A stretch of 64,000 nucleotides of DNA from Symbiodinium natans (Eukaryota; Sar; Dinophyceae; Suessiales; Symbiodiniaceae). The position numbers were made by a program, and so were the translations under genes. The notes beneath the pieces are model-generated. The model made no database searches. It was not told the origin of the DNA and was given only the letters and a program-made list of their open reading frames with translations. The stretch's first letter is position 1; each line of letters begins with the position of its first letter. This document shows, piece after piece, positions 22,279 to 34,300 of this stretch. The stretch covers positions 226,619-290,618 of the forward strand of contig CAJNDS010002759.1 in the NCBI GenBank assembly GCA_905221605.1, written 5' to 3'.

Positions 22279-25200
22279 ACATTTGCGTTTTTGCAGGCAA
22301 GTCTTGCCTGCAGACTTTTGACGTTGCTTCTGTGCCGCTATACAGATGAAGTTATAGGTCATTCAGCCCTTCAGGGCCCCTCTGCATTCATGTGAGTGCT
22401 CTTTCTTCTGCTGCAACGTGCGCAGATGCAGAAGATCATGCAGACGGCCGTCGCCATGAATTCCCAATGTGGTGGCAGGCCTGTCGAGTTTCTGCCAAAA
22501 AAGAGGTAGGGAGGAGGAAGACGTCCACAAACTGGTCTTGATTGGTACTTCAGGTATAGTGACGCTCTTGCCAGCTTCCACACGGGTTTTCCTCACAAAG
22601 CCGCTGGACATCAAGAGCCATCAAGCTTGCTGCAACAAGGGGCCCTCGCGCCCTAAGGGCATCGGGACCTCATCGGGATCCTTTTCGCAGACGTATTATT
22701 TCAAGCTTGACCAAATGCTACTTGCCGTTGCTTATCGCTACCCGGCCCCGCTTGTATGCTTGATGGGAAGGGTTAGCTACCTGTCATGCGCTTAGAGTTG
22801 ACAATACCATGAGCACATCGAGAATTAGTCGGGAAGCGCATAGGTCAAGAGCGGGTAAGCAAGCTGGCTTTGGTCATCACAGGAGGGAAGACATCAAGGT
22901 CACGCGGGAGACTCGGGTCCACATGAAGGACCTACCCAAGCTGCCACGGCCTTGTCCGTTGGTGGGTGTACAGGTGTACGTATGACACGAGATTTGTGGC
23001 AATGATGTTCGTCGCTGGTTCGGCCGCCAGTTAGCTCGAAGCATGCCAAAAACCCCGAAAAGTTACAAGGCCAAGGACCGAAGGGGTCCTCGAAGCCCCT
23101 GGAGGCAGGAACGCGTCTCATGACCTCTGAACTGAACCACAACACCCTTGAGCCCACCTGAGCCCACCTAGCGCCGGAGAGCTCAGGCTTTGCAAGCTGG
23201 GCTACGAAGAGGTCTCCTCTGAAGTCCTCCAGGAGTGCTCTCTTCTATTGTGGTGGGCGTAGCATTCTCAGAGGTGTGAGAAGGTTTTTGGAAGCGGTCA
23301 CCAAATCACTCGTTCAGGGTGCGCAATGCAAGCTTCAGGAGGTGTACGCAACATGTGTTGGTTGTTTTCTTGTTGCTGTTGGAGTCGGACGTGCAAGAGC
23401 GCCTGAACTCCTAAACAGCCCAAATGTGCAAAAAAGTCCCTCGAATACTCGGAGCCCCTTCGGCCGGCAACGCGAGGAATGCGCCTCCTTGGCCATGGCC
23501 TTGAGATGCCTTGAGCCACATGTGGGCCATTTACTTGCCGTCCCCTTGCAGGCTTTAGATTCTATGCTGAGAACTGTGCGTTTCTTTGTATTGTGCTTTC
23601 AGATTCAGCCATCTTGGCATGCTGCCAGTGGGCCACATCCCAGCAATGAGTAGCAGCAAAGCCAAAAACAATTAAAAACAATCCAAAAAAACGAGTCGCC
23701 TCGAGGGCCATGGCAGCTCGATGGCAGCTCGGTTGTTTCCATGCCGCACTGCTGAGGTCCACCTCGTGGACTTGGAGGTGGCGCGAGGCTGGGCTAGTGG
23801 GAAAAAGCCCCCCGGGGTTCGTGACATGATGTACAAACTGCTCAGGCATGCCGAACATCTCGCACAGCTTCTCGTTTGGGCCCTACGCCTCCGTGAGAGA
23901 CAAAGCCGAAGCTTGGAACGGTGAACCCTGGCAGCTACGAACAAAAGACATGCGAGTCAGCCATTCGTATCGTAGCCAGCCATTACCTGCCAGCAGAACA
24001 CCCGAAGTCCGTTTTGGGCTAAACACTCCACTGCAGGCCCCAGGAGACTCTGGCAAAAGAACACTCGGAACTCCTTCGGCACTTCGGCAAGGAGCCTCCA
24101 AAGTTTGAAAACCCGGGCTTCGTAGCTCAGAACAACGAAGCCCTGCATGCACAGTGCTCTTGACAGCTTGTTCGTGGCCGGGGAATACGCTGGGGAACTA
24201 TCGATGATCTTGTGTGTCTGAGGCCCCGAACCGCGCAGACGAGAACCACGAACTGAGTTGCCCCACTTGCCTCACTTGTCCCACCTCCACATAACGTACC
24301 ACTTATCCGCTTGCCGGCACCGGAAAATTCCGTCTAAAGCCCTAAACTTAGACAGCAAAGGCCCGATGGCATCTACGAGTTTATGGAGCAGCTCCGTGCA
24401 GCTCACGGCTTCAGTCACTCAGAGCGAGCGCAGACCTCAGGCATCGGCCTTCGTGCAATGCAGCCCACTTTGCCTCTACGGTTGTGGAAGTCAAGGAATG
24501 CAATATTCGTAAGTAGTAGATGTGTTCATGTTTGTTGCTAAGTTTGTGTTGTGCTACATCCACGAAAGCATGTCCGCCTGCATTCAGCAAGACTTCTGAA
24601 TAGTGAAGTCTAAAGGCTATCAGCTGTAGTACACATAAAGTCGACGTAAAGGAGAAAGCAAACGTAGAAGGGCAGTAATAGTAGGAGAAGCAACTGTGGC
24701 CTTCAGTTGCTTGTTTCTGGCTCTGGTGTTGTGCTTCACTTCGACATGCTATGTGCTGAGCCGCTAAAGCGCACGAATTCCCCATGCATTTCGAAAAAAC
24801 TGCTGGACAAAAGGGCAACATGATATGTCATGCCACTGGAGCGGTGCAAACAACCGGCCAGCCACACGCCACCCCCCCTCCCCCCCTGCCCAAGCTTTGC
24901 CCACGCTCTTGACTGCGTTTGGGGACCGAATCCCCCCCACCCCCTGTGCTGCGCTTGGATGTCACGGCAGCCGAAAGAGCATCAGGCCGCAAGGTGAAAA
25001 ACAACCGACACACCCGCATCCGTACATCGTGATTTAGCTGGGCAGTTTGCGCGAGATTTGGCCACGCCGCGGCAGCATGCTAGGTCGACATGCTCGAGTC
25101 GTTCCATCGGTTCCAGGGAGAGAAGGCCTGCTAAGTCAGGGGTGGTTCAGCATCCTCGAGTTCTTGGGTAAGTTGTGCATGATTTCATTGCGCCGATGAG

Positions 25201-25995
25201 GGGAACCCGGTTGGCGGTCTTACGTGCATCAGACGACACTCACCGGCGATGTCGGTGTAGTTTCACCAAGCGTGATATGCTAGCCAATGCTAGCTGTCTT
25301 CAAAGCCACCTCGATATGGACCATGAACAGCATTCTTCAATGTTCTTTGGGGTGTTGACGACACCGCTGCACCTTCCCTGTCGTTTCCCGCCCAATCGAA
25401 AACCCACACTTCTTAGAAGCTCCCCGCCCACGTGCTTCGTTACACACGAGTTATGTTGGGTTTCGGGGCATGAGTTCGGTGGGGAACACAGTCAGGAGAT
25501 GTGTATATTGAATTAGCAGACCGTAGTCGCTGCTGACATCCTGCAGCGCAGTTCGTCGTCCAGCCATGCGAGAGTGCAAAAATGTCTTGTACTTGTTCAC
25601 GCTTGCAGGAGTCGAGCACCGGCTTTGACAGCGAGTGCGACTCAGCGCGGTCAGGCCCGTGTGATTTCAGCATCTCTTGAACCTCTTGCTTCTAATGCTA
25701 ACGCTGGCGGCTGTCATGACTCGCACATATGGTAACAGCTCTTTTGTGTCATGCAGTGCAGGCTCTTCGTTGTCGGAGTCCGAGGCTTTTGTCCCTTGGC
25801 AGCCTATCTAAAGTGGATAGCTACTGTGTGTCGACCTCGACTACAGTTCTCGGTATCCTTGGCGATCTATTTTGTATTAGCCGCCCGCTTATCGTGCAAA
25901 ACGGCACACCGATTACTCCGAGGATTTGTGCGTGACCGTCCTGCAGCTCTTCAGTGCTTTGCGCTGGTTGCGGCGCTCAGGGGAGGGCCGAGCGG
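22279..25995. other. No supported gene
   Basis: Open frames on both strands are short and mutually overlapping. The + strand frames at 23721-23924 and 23848-24108 (for example FSFGPYASVRDKAEAW) are mildly protein-like but conflict with each other and with an open minus-strand frame, so none is called. Confidence 0.45.
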
Positions 25996-26243
25996 GTTGG
26001 TGGTGGTGGGTGGTGGTGGTGGTGGGTGGTGGTGGTGGGTGGTGGTGGCGGGTGGGTGGTGGTGGTGGGTGGTGGTGATGGGTGGGGGTGGTGGGTGGTG
26101 GTGGGTGGTGGTGGTGGTGGTGGGTGGTGGGTGGTGGTGGTGGGTGGTGGTGCTGGCTGGGTGGTGGTGGTGGGTGGTGGTGGCGGGTGGTGGTGGTGGG
26201 TGGTGGTGGCGGGTGGGTGGTGGTGGGTGTTGGTGGTGGGGTT
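25996..26243. repeat. GGT/GGTGGG-rich tract, about 250 bp
   Basis: About 250 bases with almost no C on the + strand, made of GGT, GGTGGG and GGTGGC units. The strand bias is extreme. All three frames on each strand are open (Gly-Trp-Val on +, Pro-His-Thr on -), so the apparent proteins are artefacts. The many runs of two and three G could form quadruplexes. Confidence 0.9.
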
Positions 26244-26347
26244 CTTAGGCAGTATAGTAAGTAGATGAATCTAGAGACCGCATCACACTGCAGCGTGTGC
26301 GGCACTCCATCTCAACCTTCTCCTTGCAAGCCACAAGGCAGGCTGAT

Positions 26348-26462
26348 ATGGGTTTTTACGATAATAAGGGACCCAAATAATATAGACCCCATTAACATAA
26401 TAGTAGGATCCCGTAATAGTAAGGAGCCCTACACGGTACCCCTTATTATCGTAAACCCCCAT
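26348..26462. repeat. 115-bp palindromic element with about 25-bp terminal inverted repeats (MITE-like)
   Basis: The left end begins ATGGGTTTTTACGATAATAA. The right end, read on the other strand, begins ATGGGGGTTTACGATAATAA. The two arms match over about 25 bases with a few differences and enclose about 65 bases that are AT-rich. No target-site duplication is obvious. A partly similar arm-like sequence occurs near 35340-35375. A small non-autonomous DNA element or a folded-RNA element are both possible. Confidence 0.55.
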
Positions 26463-26654
26463 GTGACAAAGTCCCTTGGAGGGCACGGTTTTAGGAGGTC
26501 CGGGCAGCCCGCCAGGCGTTTGTGGGTGGAATTTCGGATGACATGTCTAGAACTTCGCAACAGTCTTTTGGCTGTGCCCTGAAGTTGCAACACACTGTCG
26601 AGATGCCCACTCGGAAACTCATCACTGATGAACATACTGCCAGAAGAATTAAGC

Positions 26655-26832
26655 AGTCAGAGTTTAGGGTTTAGGGTTTAGGGCATGAAGCAGCTTCCAA
26701 TTTCAAAAATGTTTAGGGTCTAGGGTTTAGGGTACTGAGATGACAAGCCCTACCCCCCCCCCGGGACCCAACCTCAAATCTCTATACACTCAAGCCATCG
26801 TTTAAGGTTTAGGGTTTAGGGCTTAAGGTTTA
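26655..26832. repeat. Degenerate TTTAGGG telomere-like repeats, left flank of the sulfotransferase gene
   Basis: Three clusters of TTTAGGG and variants (TTTAAGG, TCTAGGG) lie at about 26660-26682, 26711-26733 and 26800-26832. TTTAGGG is the telomere repeat reported for several dinoflagellates and plants. The short imperfect blocks indicate interstitial remnants rather than a chromosome end. Confidence 0.75.
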
Positions 26833-26852
26833 GTTGCTACGTCGCCTCAGCC

Positions 26853-28037
26853 ATGGCTTGTCCCATGCACGAGCATCGGACAAAGTCCTTCGTTTTTTTC
26901 CTAGCTTTGGGGCTGGGGCTGTGGAAATGTGTCGTTTGGGATTCAACATTTAAGTTGCGATATGGATGGTTCCCAAACGAGCCGAGCCCAGTATGCAAAC
27001 GCAGGTTGGTGCTGCACGTCGGCATGCACAAAACGGGAACCTCGTTCCTGCAAAAATGGATGCACACGCACAACAAGTGGCTAGCGAAACATTTTGGTGT
27101 CTTGGCAATGCCGCGGGCTGCCCACTGTACTGCAATGATGTTCAACCTTAATCTAACAGATCCGGTTGATGATGTTCCAATTGACTCTCTGCCGGAGCAC
27201 GTGAAGTTTCGTTGCCGACGATTCACCCTCAATCGGACTTTCGACTTCCTGGTCACAGCTTTGGAAAATCCCAGCGCGCCGGTCATCATCTCTACAGAGG
27301 CATTCTCGACCCTCCTCCCAGGCCGATGGGAACACTTCCTGAGTTACCTTCACAACAAGACCAGGAACTTGCCATGCTTTGCGGTGTCGCCTGTGGTTTT
27401 CTTGCGGAGCCCGTCATCATGGTCACAGTCCCAATGGATTCAGCGTGGGAAGAAAAGTTCTAATCCGCTGCCTAGAGCGGACTGGCTTGCTGGTTCATGG
27501 TCCGAGGAGGAGCTACGTCATTACATGACACTGTTGGATACTTTCGGCAAATCAGTCCTACATGTGGTGTCTTACGATATGCTTTTGGAAGCAAACCAAA
27601 GTTTGCAGGCCTTCCTGATCTGCAACGCAACACTTGGCATGGACGGTGCGTCATGGTCAGGTTGTCAAGAAATGGTCGACTCAAAGGGGATTGGCACGAA
27701 GAGGGCCAACATTTCTCCCAGTCCAGCGGCACTGGACATAGTCACTTTAGCGAGACACATGTACAACATATACACCATGGGCAAAAATGGGAGCTCATGC
27801 AAGTTCGGGCTGACGTCATTGAGCTCGGAAGTTGGGGCAGTTGCAGCAAACATGCCGCAGGGCTGTAATGACTGGCATGAACGCTTTGCGCAGTTGGAGG
27901 ACAGACTGTACAACTTGTCTGGCCTCGTCCGACCGCAGAGCCGTACGCAGTGGTGCGGCGTTAACGAAACACAGCTTCAGCCACACCACTGGAAGCTGAT
28001 CGAGGGCCTTTTGCCAGAATGCGTGAAGACCCTGTAA
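26853..28037 (+). CDS. Type II membrane sulfotransferase-like protein, single exon
   Basis: This is a 394-aa frame with no intron, starting at an ATG in GCCATGG context. Residues about 12-29 form a hydrophobic segment after a short basic N-terminus, as in Golgi type II enzymes. Residues 53-66 (VLHVGMHKTGTSFL) match the 5'-phosphosulfate-binding loop of PAPS-dependent sulfotransferases. Residues about 182-193 (VFLRSPSSWSQS) match the 3'-phosphate-binding region with its Arg and Ser. Nine N-glycosylation sequons (for example NLT, NRT, NKT, NGS) agree with a lumenal catalytic domain. The expected role is sulfation of a glycan or protein in the secretory pathway; the acceptor cannot be told. It is flanked on both sides by telomere-like repeats. 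Being intronless among intron-rich genes suggests a retrocopy or transfer, but I see no spliced-leader relic upstream and no poly(A) remnant. Confidence 0.82.
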   Translation: MACPMHEHRTKSFVFFLALGLGLWKCVVWDSTFKLRYGWFPNEPSPVCKRRLVLHVGMHKTGTSFLQKWMHTHNKWLAKHFGVLAMPRAAHCTAMMFNLNLTDPVDDVPIDSLPEHVKFRCRRFTLNRTFDFLVTALENPSAPVIISTEAFSTLLPGRWEHFLSYLHNKTRNLPCFAVSPVVFLRSPSSWSQSQWIQRGKKSSNPLPRADWLAGSWSEEELRHYMTLLDTFGKSVLHVVSYDMLLEANQSLQAFLICNATLGMDGASWSGCQEMVDSKGIGTKRANISPSPAALDIVTLARHMYNIYTMGKNGSSCKFGLTSLSSEVGAVAANMPQGCNDWHERFAQLEDRLYNLSGLVRPQSRTQWCGVNETQLQPHHWKLIEGLLPECVKTL

Positions 28038-28460
28038 GCTTCAAAGCTCACGTTGCCGCTTGTGTGAGTATGACCTGCGCATACCTGTCACTCCTATGTG
28101 TTTAAGGGTCGAGGGTTTAGGGTTTAGGTTCGTCTTGACACTTTCAATGTCGCACTTGACAGGGCTTCTTCGTTTCACTGGCACGAGAAAAATGAAACAG
28201 GTCGCATGAGCTTCTCAAGAAGCTCTCGCCATGACTTTCAAACTCTGAAACGTGGCAATTAACAAAGGAGTTTGCTAGTCACTTCCAGCCTAAATATGCC
28301 TAAAGGCTCCTAAACCCTAAACCCAGAACCTCAGACAATAGGTCGGCCCGCTAAGCTTTTCCAGGAATGTGCAGGGAGCCCATCCTGAAAAGCCCGAAAG
28401 TAAAGCAAATCCTCCATTAGACTATAGGGTTTAGGGTCTAGGGTTTTGGGTGTTGGGGAT
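28038..28460. repeat. Degenerate TTTAGGG telomere-like repeats, right flank
   Basis: Short TTTAGGG-type blocks lie at about 28099-28129 and 28426-28460, with one in reverse orientation (CCTAAACCCTAAACCC) at about 28308-28323. Between them is unique sequence without a supported gene. The presence of both orientations argues against a simple telomere end. Confidence 0.7.
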
Positions 28461-30079
28461 TGTAGTGCTCGAAACCACTGGAGATGTTACTGATGCCTAC
28501 GTTGTCACATACCTACCCCAGGCTTCTGCAAACCCAGTCCCACAGTTGACCCGATGCTGAGCCACCTGCAGCAATGTTTTCAGGGTTTCAGGGCATTACA
28601 GTGGAGTCACTTGCCTGGTCTGTGTTCTGGCAAACTCTCGGCCGAAGGTCATAAACCCCACATTCTGCATAAACCCTACATGGCCCTACAAGTAAGATCT
28701 AAACCCACCAGCAAAGCCATCGGCAGGGCCAAATTGGGCAGCGATAGAGCAACCAGGCGTGTCCTCTGGTGGATGCCTTTTGATTCACATCTGTCTGACA
28801 CAAGTTACATACACATATACAGACTGCCGCATGGACAACCCAATGCAAAAGACTTGCGGTGTAAAGACGTGCCGCAGAGACTGCAGAAGGCGAGGTCGCG
28901 ACCTGTTCATTTGAAGCATCGTCGCCGCCCCCACCTGTTTGAAACACGGTCACTGCTGATGTAGTCGGACCGCCAAAAGCTGTTCTGTTTTTTGAAGAGC
29001 ACCGATGAGCTGTTAAGCTCGATATCTTTTATCTGGAGACTTTAAGCACGGCTCAAGTTTCATGAGCGCCGCTGCATTGCCACAGTTGAGCGGAGCACCA
29101 CGGAGAGCGGCATGCCTTCTCCGATGTCGACCGATCCGATGTCGACCGTAGCTTTTGCGACAGGGCACACAAGTGGCGCAAGTCCTACCAACACGTTGCC
29201 GTTTGGGTCATTACGAGCATCAGAGGCAAGTGCTCACTTTCCGGCCGTCAGCGCCGCAGAGTAACATGTCTGAAACCGACTGTGATGACCTGCTGAGGCA
29301 ATGTAAAGGGTAAGGTCCGGACTTCGTGCTACCGGATTCGATGCCGTCGTGTCATCTCGCGCTAGTTTGAGTGTGGTGTGAAGAAGGGAAAAACAGGGCC
29401 CGTCACCTGCTGCCAACTCGTGTCATAAACTCCAGCCAACAAGAATCCAACATTTTGTCAAAGCCTTGTTCCGTTCCCACTTGTGACAAGGAGTCCTTTT
29501 GTGCTGGTGGCGACTGTTGGTATTCATGCTTGGGTATCTTCAGGCCCCCTTGAACCCCCCCTTGCGGCCCCCCCCTTCAAGCCCTTGAAGCCCCCTTGAA
29601 GCCCCCTTGAAGCCCCCTTGCCCCCCTTCCCTTAAGAAGCGCTTCGTCGAAGGGTGGCGGGTCCACCATCAGGTTCTCGGAACAAGTACTTCCAAACACC
29701 ATCGAAAACTTCGAGCAAGCACCATAAAACACAACCGCCTCCAAGCACTTCGAAAAAACACAAGCACTACAAGTCAATCACTTTTTCTAAGACATTCGAA
29801 CGAATCCCAAGCAACTTTCAAAAGCACTCAGCATCCAAAAAAGAACTTCAAGTCCAAGCACCATTCTCAAAGGTGCTTGTAATAAACAAGCTTTGAACAC
29901 AAGAACATTTGATACATTTTTGAGAAACCCTTTCTTTGAGCTAGCACCCGCAGCTATGCAACTGGTAAGAATCCCGGAAATGTTAAGGCAGGGCTACCCC
30001 ATGGAGCTGTGGCAAGCGCGCGCCTCGGAGAAGCTGCCAGCGCGCCCAAAGGAAGTTGTAGTTCCAGAGCCGGCTTGAG
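28461..30079. other. No supported gene; CCCTTGAAG-type short repeats
   Basis: No gene is supported. A C-rich block of short repeats (CCCTTGAAGCC units) lies at about 29569-29625. An A-rich stretch with recurring AAGCAC/CTTC words lies at about 29680-29890. A + strand frame near 29945-30078 (MLRQGYPMELWQARASEKL) could be an exon. Confidence 0.45.
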
Positions 30080-30207
30080 GGTTAAAGCCTTGGAATGCAA
30101 CAGACAGAGAGCCAACGATCGTGCCATGTTGATTGGCTCCGACAGTGAGGTCCAGGAGCTTCTGGACAGCATCAACTTGACGGGCACACAGCTGCGAGAG
30201 GTGCCTG
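30080..30207 (+). CDS. Exon-like segment, function unknown
   Basis: A 128-nt segment lies between a GAG-G acceptor and a GTAAAG donor. It reads VKALECNRQRANDRAMLIGS, then DSEVQELLDSINLTGTQLRE. The charged, helical composition is typical of real protein and the splice signals are good. No family is recognised, and no partner exon can be fixed. Confidence 0.4.
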
Positions 30208-31243
30208 GTAAAGCCGAAGATCCTGAGCTCCCGTATGGTCACCACCACTTAGTTCACTTAGTTCTGAATGATCGTCTCCTGCTTTTCCAAACTAGGACTT
30301 GGGTGTTGATCTGAAGGAGCTATTACGGAATTGATATGGGTTTCTACCTTTCCATGACTTGTGCGATCTTGTGAACGGGCGTCCGAAAGGAAACTGTTTT
30401 CTGGCGAAAGTTTTGACGAAAGTTAACATCTGAACCGGTTTAAGAAAACCCGTTCTCTGGAAGCAATATTTTGTAGGGCAAGGGTAAAGCCCCGCGAAAG
30501 GTCCGCACAAGTCTGACGCATCCCTGGAAAGGACCCAGCCCTCCCTGGACCCTTCAATCCTCACCTCCCTCCAACCAACGCCACAACTGTAGCCCCTTGA
30601 CCCTTCCTCAACGCTCAAAAAATTGAGTACTCACACCCGTAAAAGCAAAAACACCTCCAGAAATAAAGGATTTCTGCAGCCCCTCCTCAGAAAAAAGTGT
30701 TCATAGATGTCCGCGACTAGGCACGCTCAAGTTCCGCGAAAGGAGTTTTGTGAAAGACTCATGTCCGGAACAAAGCAAGTTTGATCCACTGCCAGTTGGA
30801 GACTTGCATCTGCGCCGTAGTATCATCTCTTATCAGTTCATGGGTAGCTGTGAGATAGGAACACGGAAAGCACTTCAAGAATGAGCTCAAGTCAAACCTC
30901 GCATGGTCATGTGAAAATCGAGCGCACGTCACTTCTCATTCGCACTCCCCGAGGAGGAATTCCTGAGAATCATGGCCGCGGTGTGGCCCGGCATATCTGG
31001 TCGGTTGAAGTGAGTGAGTGCAGAGTTGATGGTTGACTTTCGCAATTCCGCAGTTCACCACGGCCGGGGGTATGCAGGGAGTCTTTCGGTGTTTTTTGCT
31101 GGGCTTTCCTCACCCTGTCTGGGCCGCACTTTGCACCCCAGCGAAGACGTCGACCAACGATGCACTGTTATCAAGTGGGCCCTAAGCCCACCTTTCTGGA
31201 TGGGACCCCTGAAATCCCCAACAATCTTTAGAAAGTTCTGGAG

Positions 31244-31371
31244 CAGCCGAAAGAAAAAGGCGGGATATGGAGCTGGAGTCCATTGCGAAGGTGCTGAAGC
31301 TGACGGAGGCCACCACGGGGAGGTCTCGTGGCATCGGCTTGGAGCCGCACAACTTTGTCCTCAAAGCATGA
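31244..31371 (+). CDS. Exon-like segment ending at a stop, function unknown
   Basis: A frame ending in TGA at 31369-31371 reads AAERKRRDMELESIAKVLKL, then TEATTGRSRGIGLEPHNFVL. Good AG acceptors lie upstream. It looks like a C-terminal exon of a + strand gene that may also include the segment near 30080-30207. Another + frame over the same bases is longer but has an implausible composition. Confidence 0.38.
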
Positions 31372-34300
31372 AGTTTGCTGGCCAAGAATCTCCCACCCTG
31401 GCTCCCGAGAGTCCTGAGAGGTAGGCGTGGCGCAGGCGTGACACGGGGAAAGGGCTAACATGGGCTGGCCATATGTTGCGGAACCTACCTATTCAAAGCC
31501 CGCCGTTGGGAAGAGGTAAAAGAACAAAGTTGCTGCCGAGCATCCTGATGGCCCCGAGCCCCAAAAACACAAACGCCAGACACTCTGCACTGGGCCCTTT
31601 CGCAAAGCAGGAGCACCTCAATCAACGCACGCAATCCCGGCAATCGGAAAGAAGAAATCATCAATCAGCCTCCCAAACATTCCCCAAAATCCTGAACTCA
31701 GAACTCTCAGGTGGCTCCGCTCAGCCCAACCCACGCGCCCCCAAGCCCCACCAAAGGCGGAGGTGCCGGGGGTTGCTGTGGGGCCTGCGCTTTGGTTTCG
31801 GCTTGGAGGTTCTTGGGCAAGGGAGGGGACCATGTTATGCGGTGTTCATTTCGAAGCCCCATGCAACGTCGATGTGTTTTTTTAGGCTGGCGATTGCTGC
31901 GGAAGCGGCCGCAGGGAGAGGCCGAGGGAACTCAGAGTAAAGAGGGGAGTACAGTTTTCCTTGGTCCATGCATGTGCTTTCCAAAACTGGACGCTCCCTG
32001 CCACTCCAGCTCCTGCTTCGGACTGATGCCCCCGCTTCAGTGGTGATCTCAAGCTTCAGGGTTGTCCAGTATGTCTCACATTCCGCCGCTTCAGCCCACT
32101 AAACATCCGAAGCGGCCTCGCACGCCACTTCTCGCCAGGTCTCGAACAGCGGGTTTCAAGCAAGGTGGCGCCTGATGGTTGCTTAGGCTTTCGGCCACCA
32201 CGACCACCACACAGGTTCGGCAGATTTTAGGTGAGGGTCCCGGCTGATGGGTCTATGTGTACTCCCAGCGTGCACCATCTTTGACCCAATTCTAGACACT
32301 CAAGCCTGCACATATCTGCACGACACAGTATGCATGGATCTAACGGAATCTATGTCGTGCGCTTATCCACCACCTGAGCGTGGCATGTTCTCGTACTTTC
32401 AACGAAAGAGCTTCGGAATGCCTCGAGCACTCGTTCGGCTGCAGCGTAGCGGTTTCAGCGGAACACCCTGACAATGTCAAAGTTCAGGTGCGCGGACAAG
32501 CGAGTCTCTGTTAGGCCTTTTGAGAAAAGTCGGCGTCAAAAGCCGCCTGTGTTGGCTGCGTTGGGGTTGTGATGTTGGTGGGTCCAGCTGAGAACAGGAA
32601 GAGAGAGAGCTGAAACAAGCCAATTCCACCAACTGGCGAAACAACTTCGGCTCATCCACGGCGACGTGGGAGGCTTCATAAAATCTTCCACATGCTGGGC
32701 TACGACATTTCTGCGCCGAGGGCTCGGACTGTTGGCCTGTTCTCTGTGGCCTTGTGCAGATGCTGTGCAGCCGCATCACTCATATCAAGCCTGGTGTTTT
32801 GTCCCAACACGACCTGTACGGCCAGGGCGGTTCTGGCGGACCTTGAGGGGGATTTCACCCAAGGTCAGTTCTCCAAGGCCGACTTGTGCAAAGTCTGGAT
32901 TCAATGGGTTCAAAAAACGGCCGACCTGTGGCACCTTGTCAGGGCTATTCAGGGCTGGCGTTTTACGCCCTCGCACTCAAAAAGTGTAGAATCCGAGCCT
33001 TGCAGATGTTTGTCAAGGCACTGGCGGCCTGACACGCTAGACCCCTAAGCGGCAAACACACAAACTGCGAAACTGCATGAGAGCTGAGCATGTGCCTCTT
33101 TGCCAAGAAAGGATGCATCGCTCTCGCCCCACCGGCCAAAATCTTGTGCCTCCCAAACCTCGCAGCCACCTCGCATTGGGAGGATCGCTGGGGTGTGGCC
33201 CGAGCGCTTCGCCAGCACCGGCGCCGTGCCAGATACCGAGTGTCCCGCTTGCTGTGCAGTTACCCACTAACCTCCTGCACATTGCAATACTGATCAAGGC
33301 ATGGCATTTCCGTATCAGCCCGTGAAGCGGCCCGGGTTTAGTATGACAGCTTCCCGACGGCCTACGGGAAAGCCCGGTGACTGTTTTACTCCAGACCCGT
33401 CGGAGTTTAGAGTTTAGAGCTTTTGAGCTTTAAGTCCAAGGGGCTTTTGGGCTCAGGGTTGTTAAAGGCTTCATTTGGGGAGTCTTTAGGTGCCCCTTCT
33501 GTAGAAAACAAATCAGCTAAACTGAGCCGGCTGTTGCAGGAAAGCTTGTATTGATATTGCTACTTTGCCGAAACTTGGGATAAAAAACTTGCAATTCCAG
33601 ATGATCATGGTAAAAGGGACAGGGCAATTGGTGGCACATTACGCTTGCAGCATTCAGCATGGGGAAGGATTCTGGAACCCGCAACAGGGCGCAGAAAACT
33701 TGTAGCTGTCCAAAACAACATGTCATCCTGTTGAAACCTGAAGGCAAACTTCTGTTACTCCTCTGACCATCATGAACATGACGTAGCATGCATGAGACGA
33801 AATGCTCCAAACAAGCTCCCAGTTCAAAGCTTGAAACTTTTGCTGTAGAGACAGGAGAATCCCGCAAAGCGAATTAATTCAACGAACTGGCAGATCCGCA
33901 ACATGGTCCGCCAAAATTTCGGCCCGGCTCTCAGACCACTTCGGCATTTGGAAGCAGGGGTTTCGAGGCCCCGAGCCGGGGCCCAGATCCAGGTTTAGGA
34001 TTGCTAGTGAGGAGGCAGGTAGCAGGCCGCATGTCCGAAGCTCAAAGTCGCAAAGATTCGGAAACGCCAATGCTTTAATCCCCAACCCCCAACTGTCATG
34101 AACGTAGGAGAGGTACAGTGGCCATGGGTTTGTTGAGATGCAGATTGCTTAAGATGTGAAGCTTGGGCAGGGTGCTCTAGGGCTTCGTTGCCTATTGAAG
34201 CTTGGGAAGGGTAGGAGACCGAGTGCGAAAGACACAGGCCCCAGGGCTGACGCTTTCTGTACAACAGTCACCATCACAATCAGGACCACACTTCATACGA

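Noticed and set aside
25913-26305. Long Pro-His-Thr and Gly-Trp-Val frames
   Set aside because: They are translations of the GGT-rich tract and are open in all frames, with no domain.
26655-26832. A chromosome end or true telomere
   Set aside because: The TTTAGGG blocks are short, imperfect, occur in both orientations and are followed by a gene and 37 kb more sequence.
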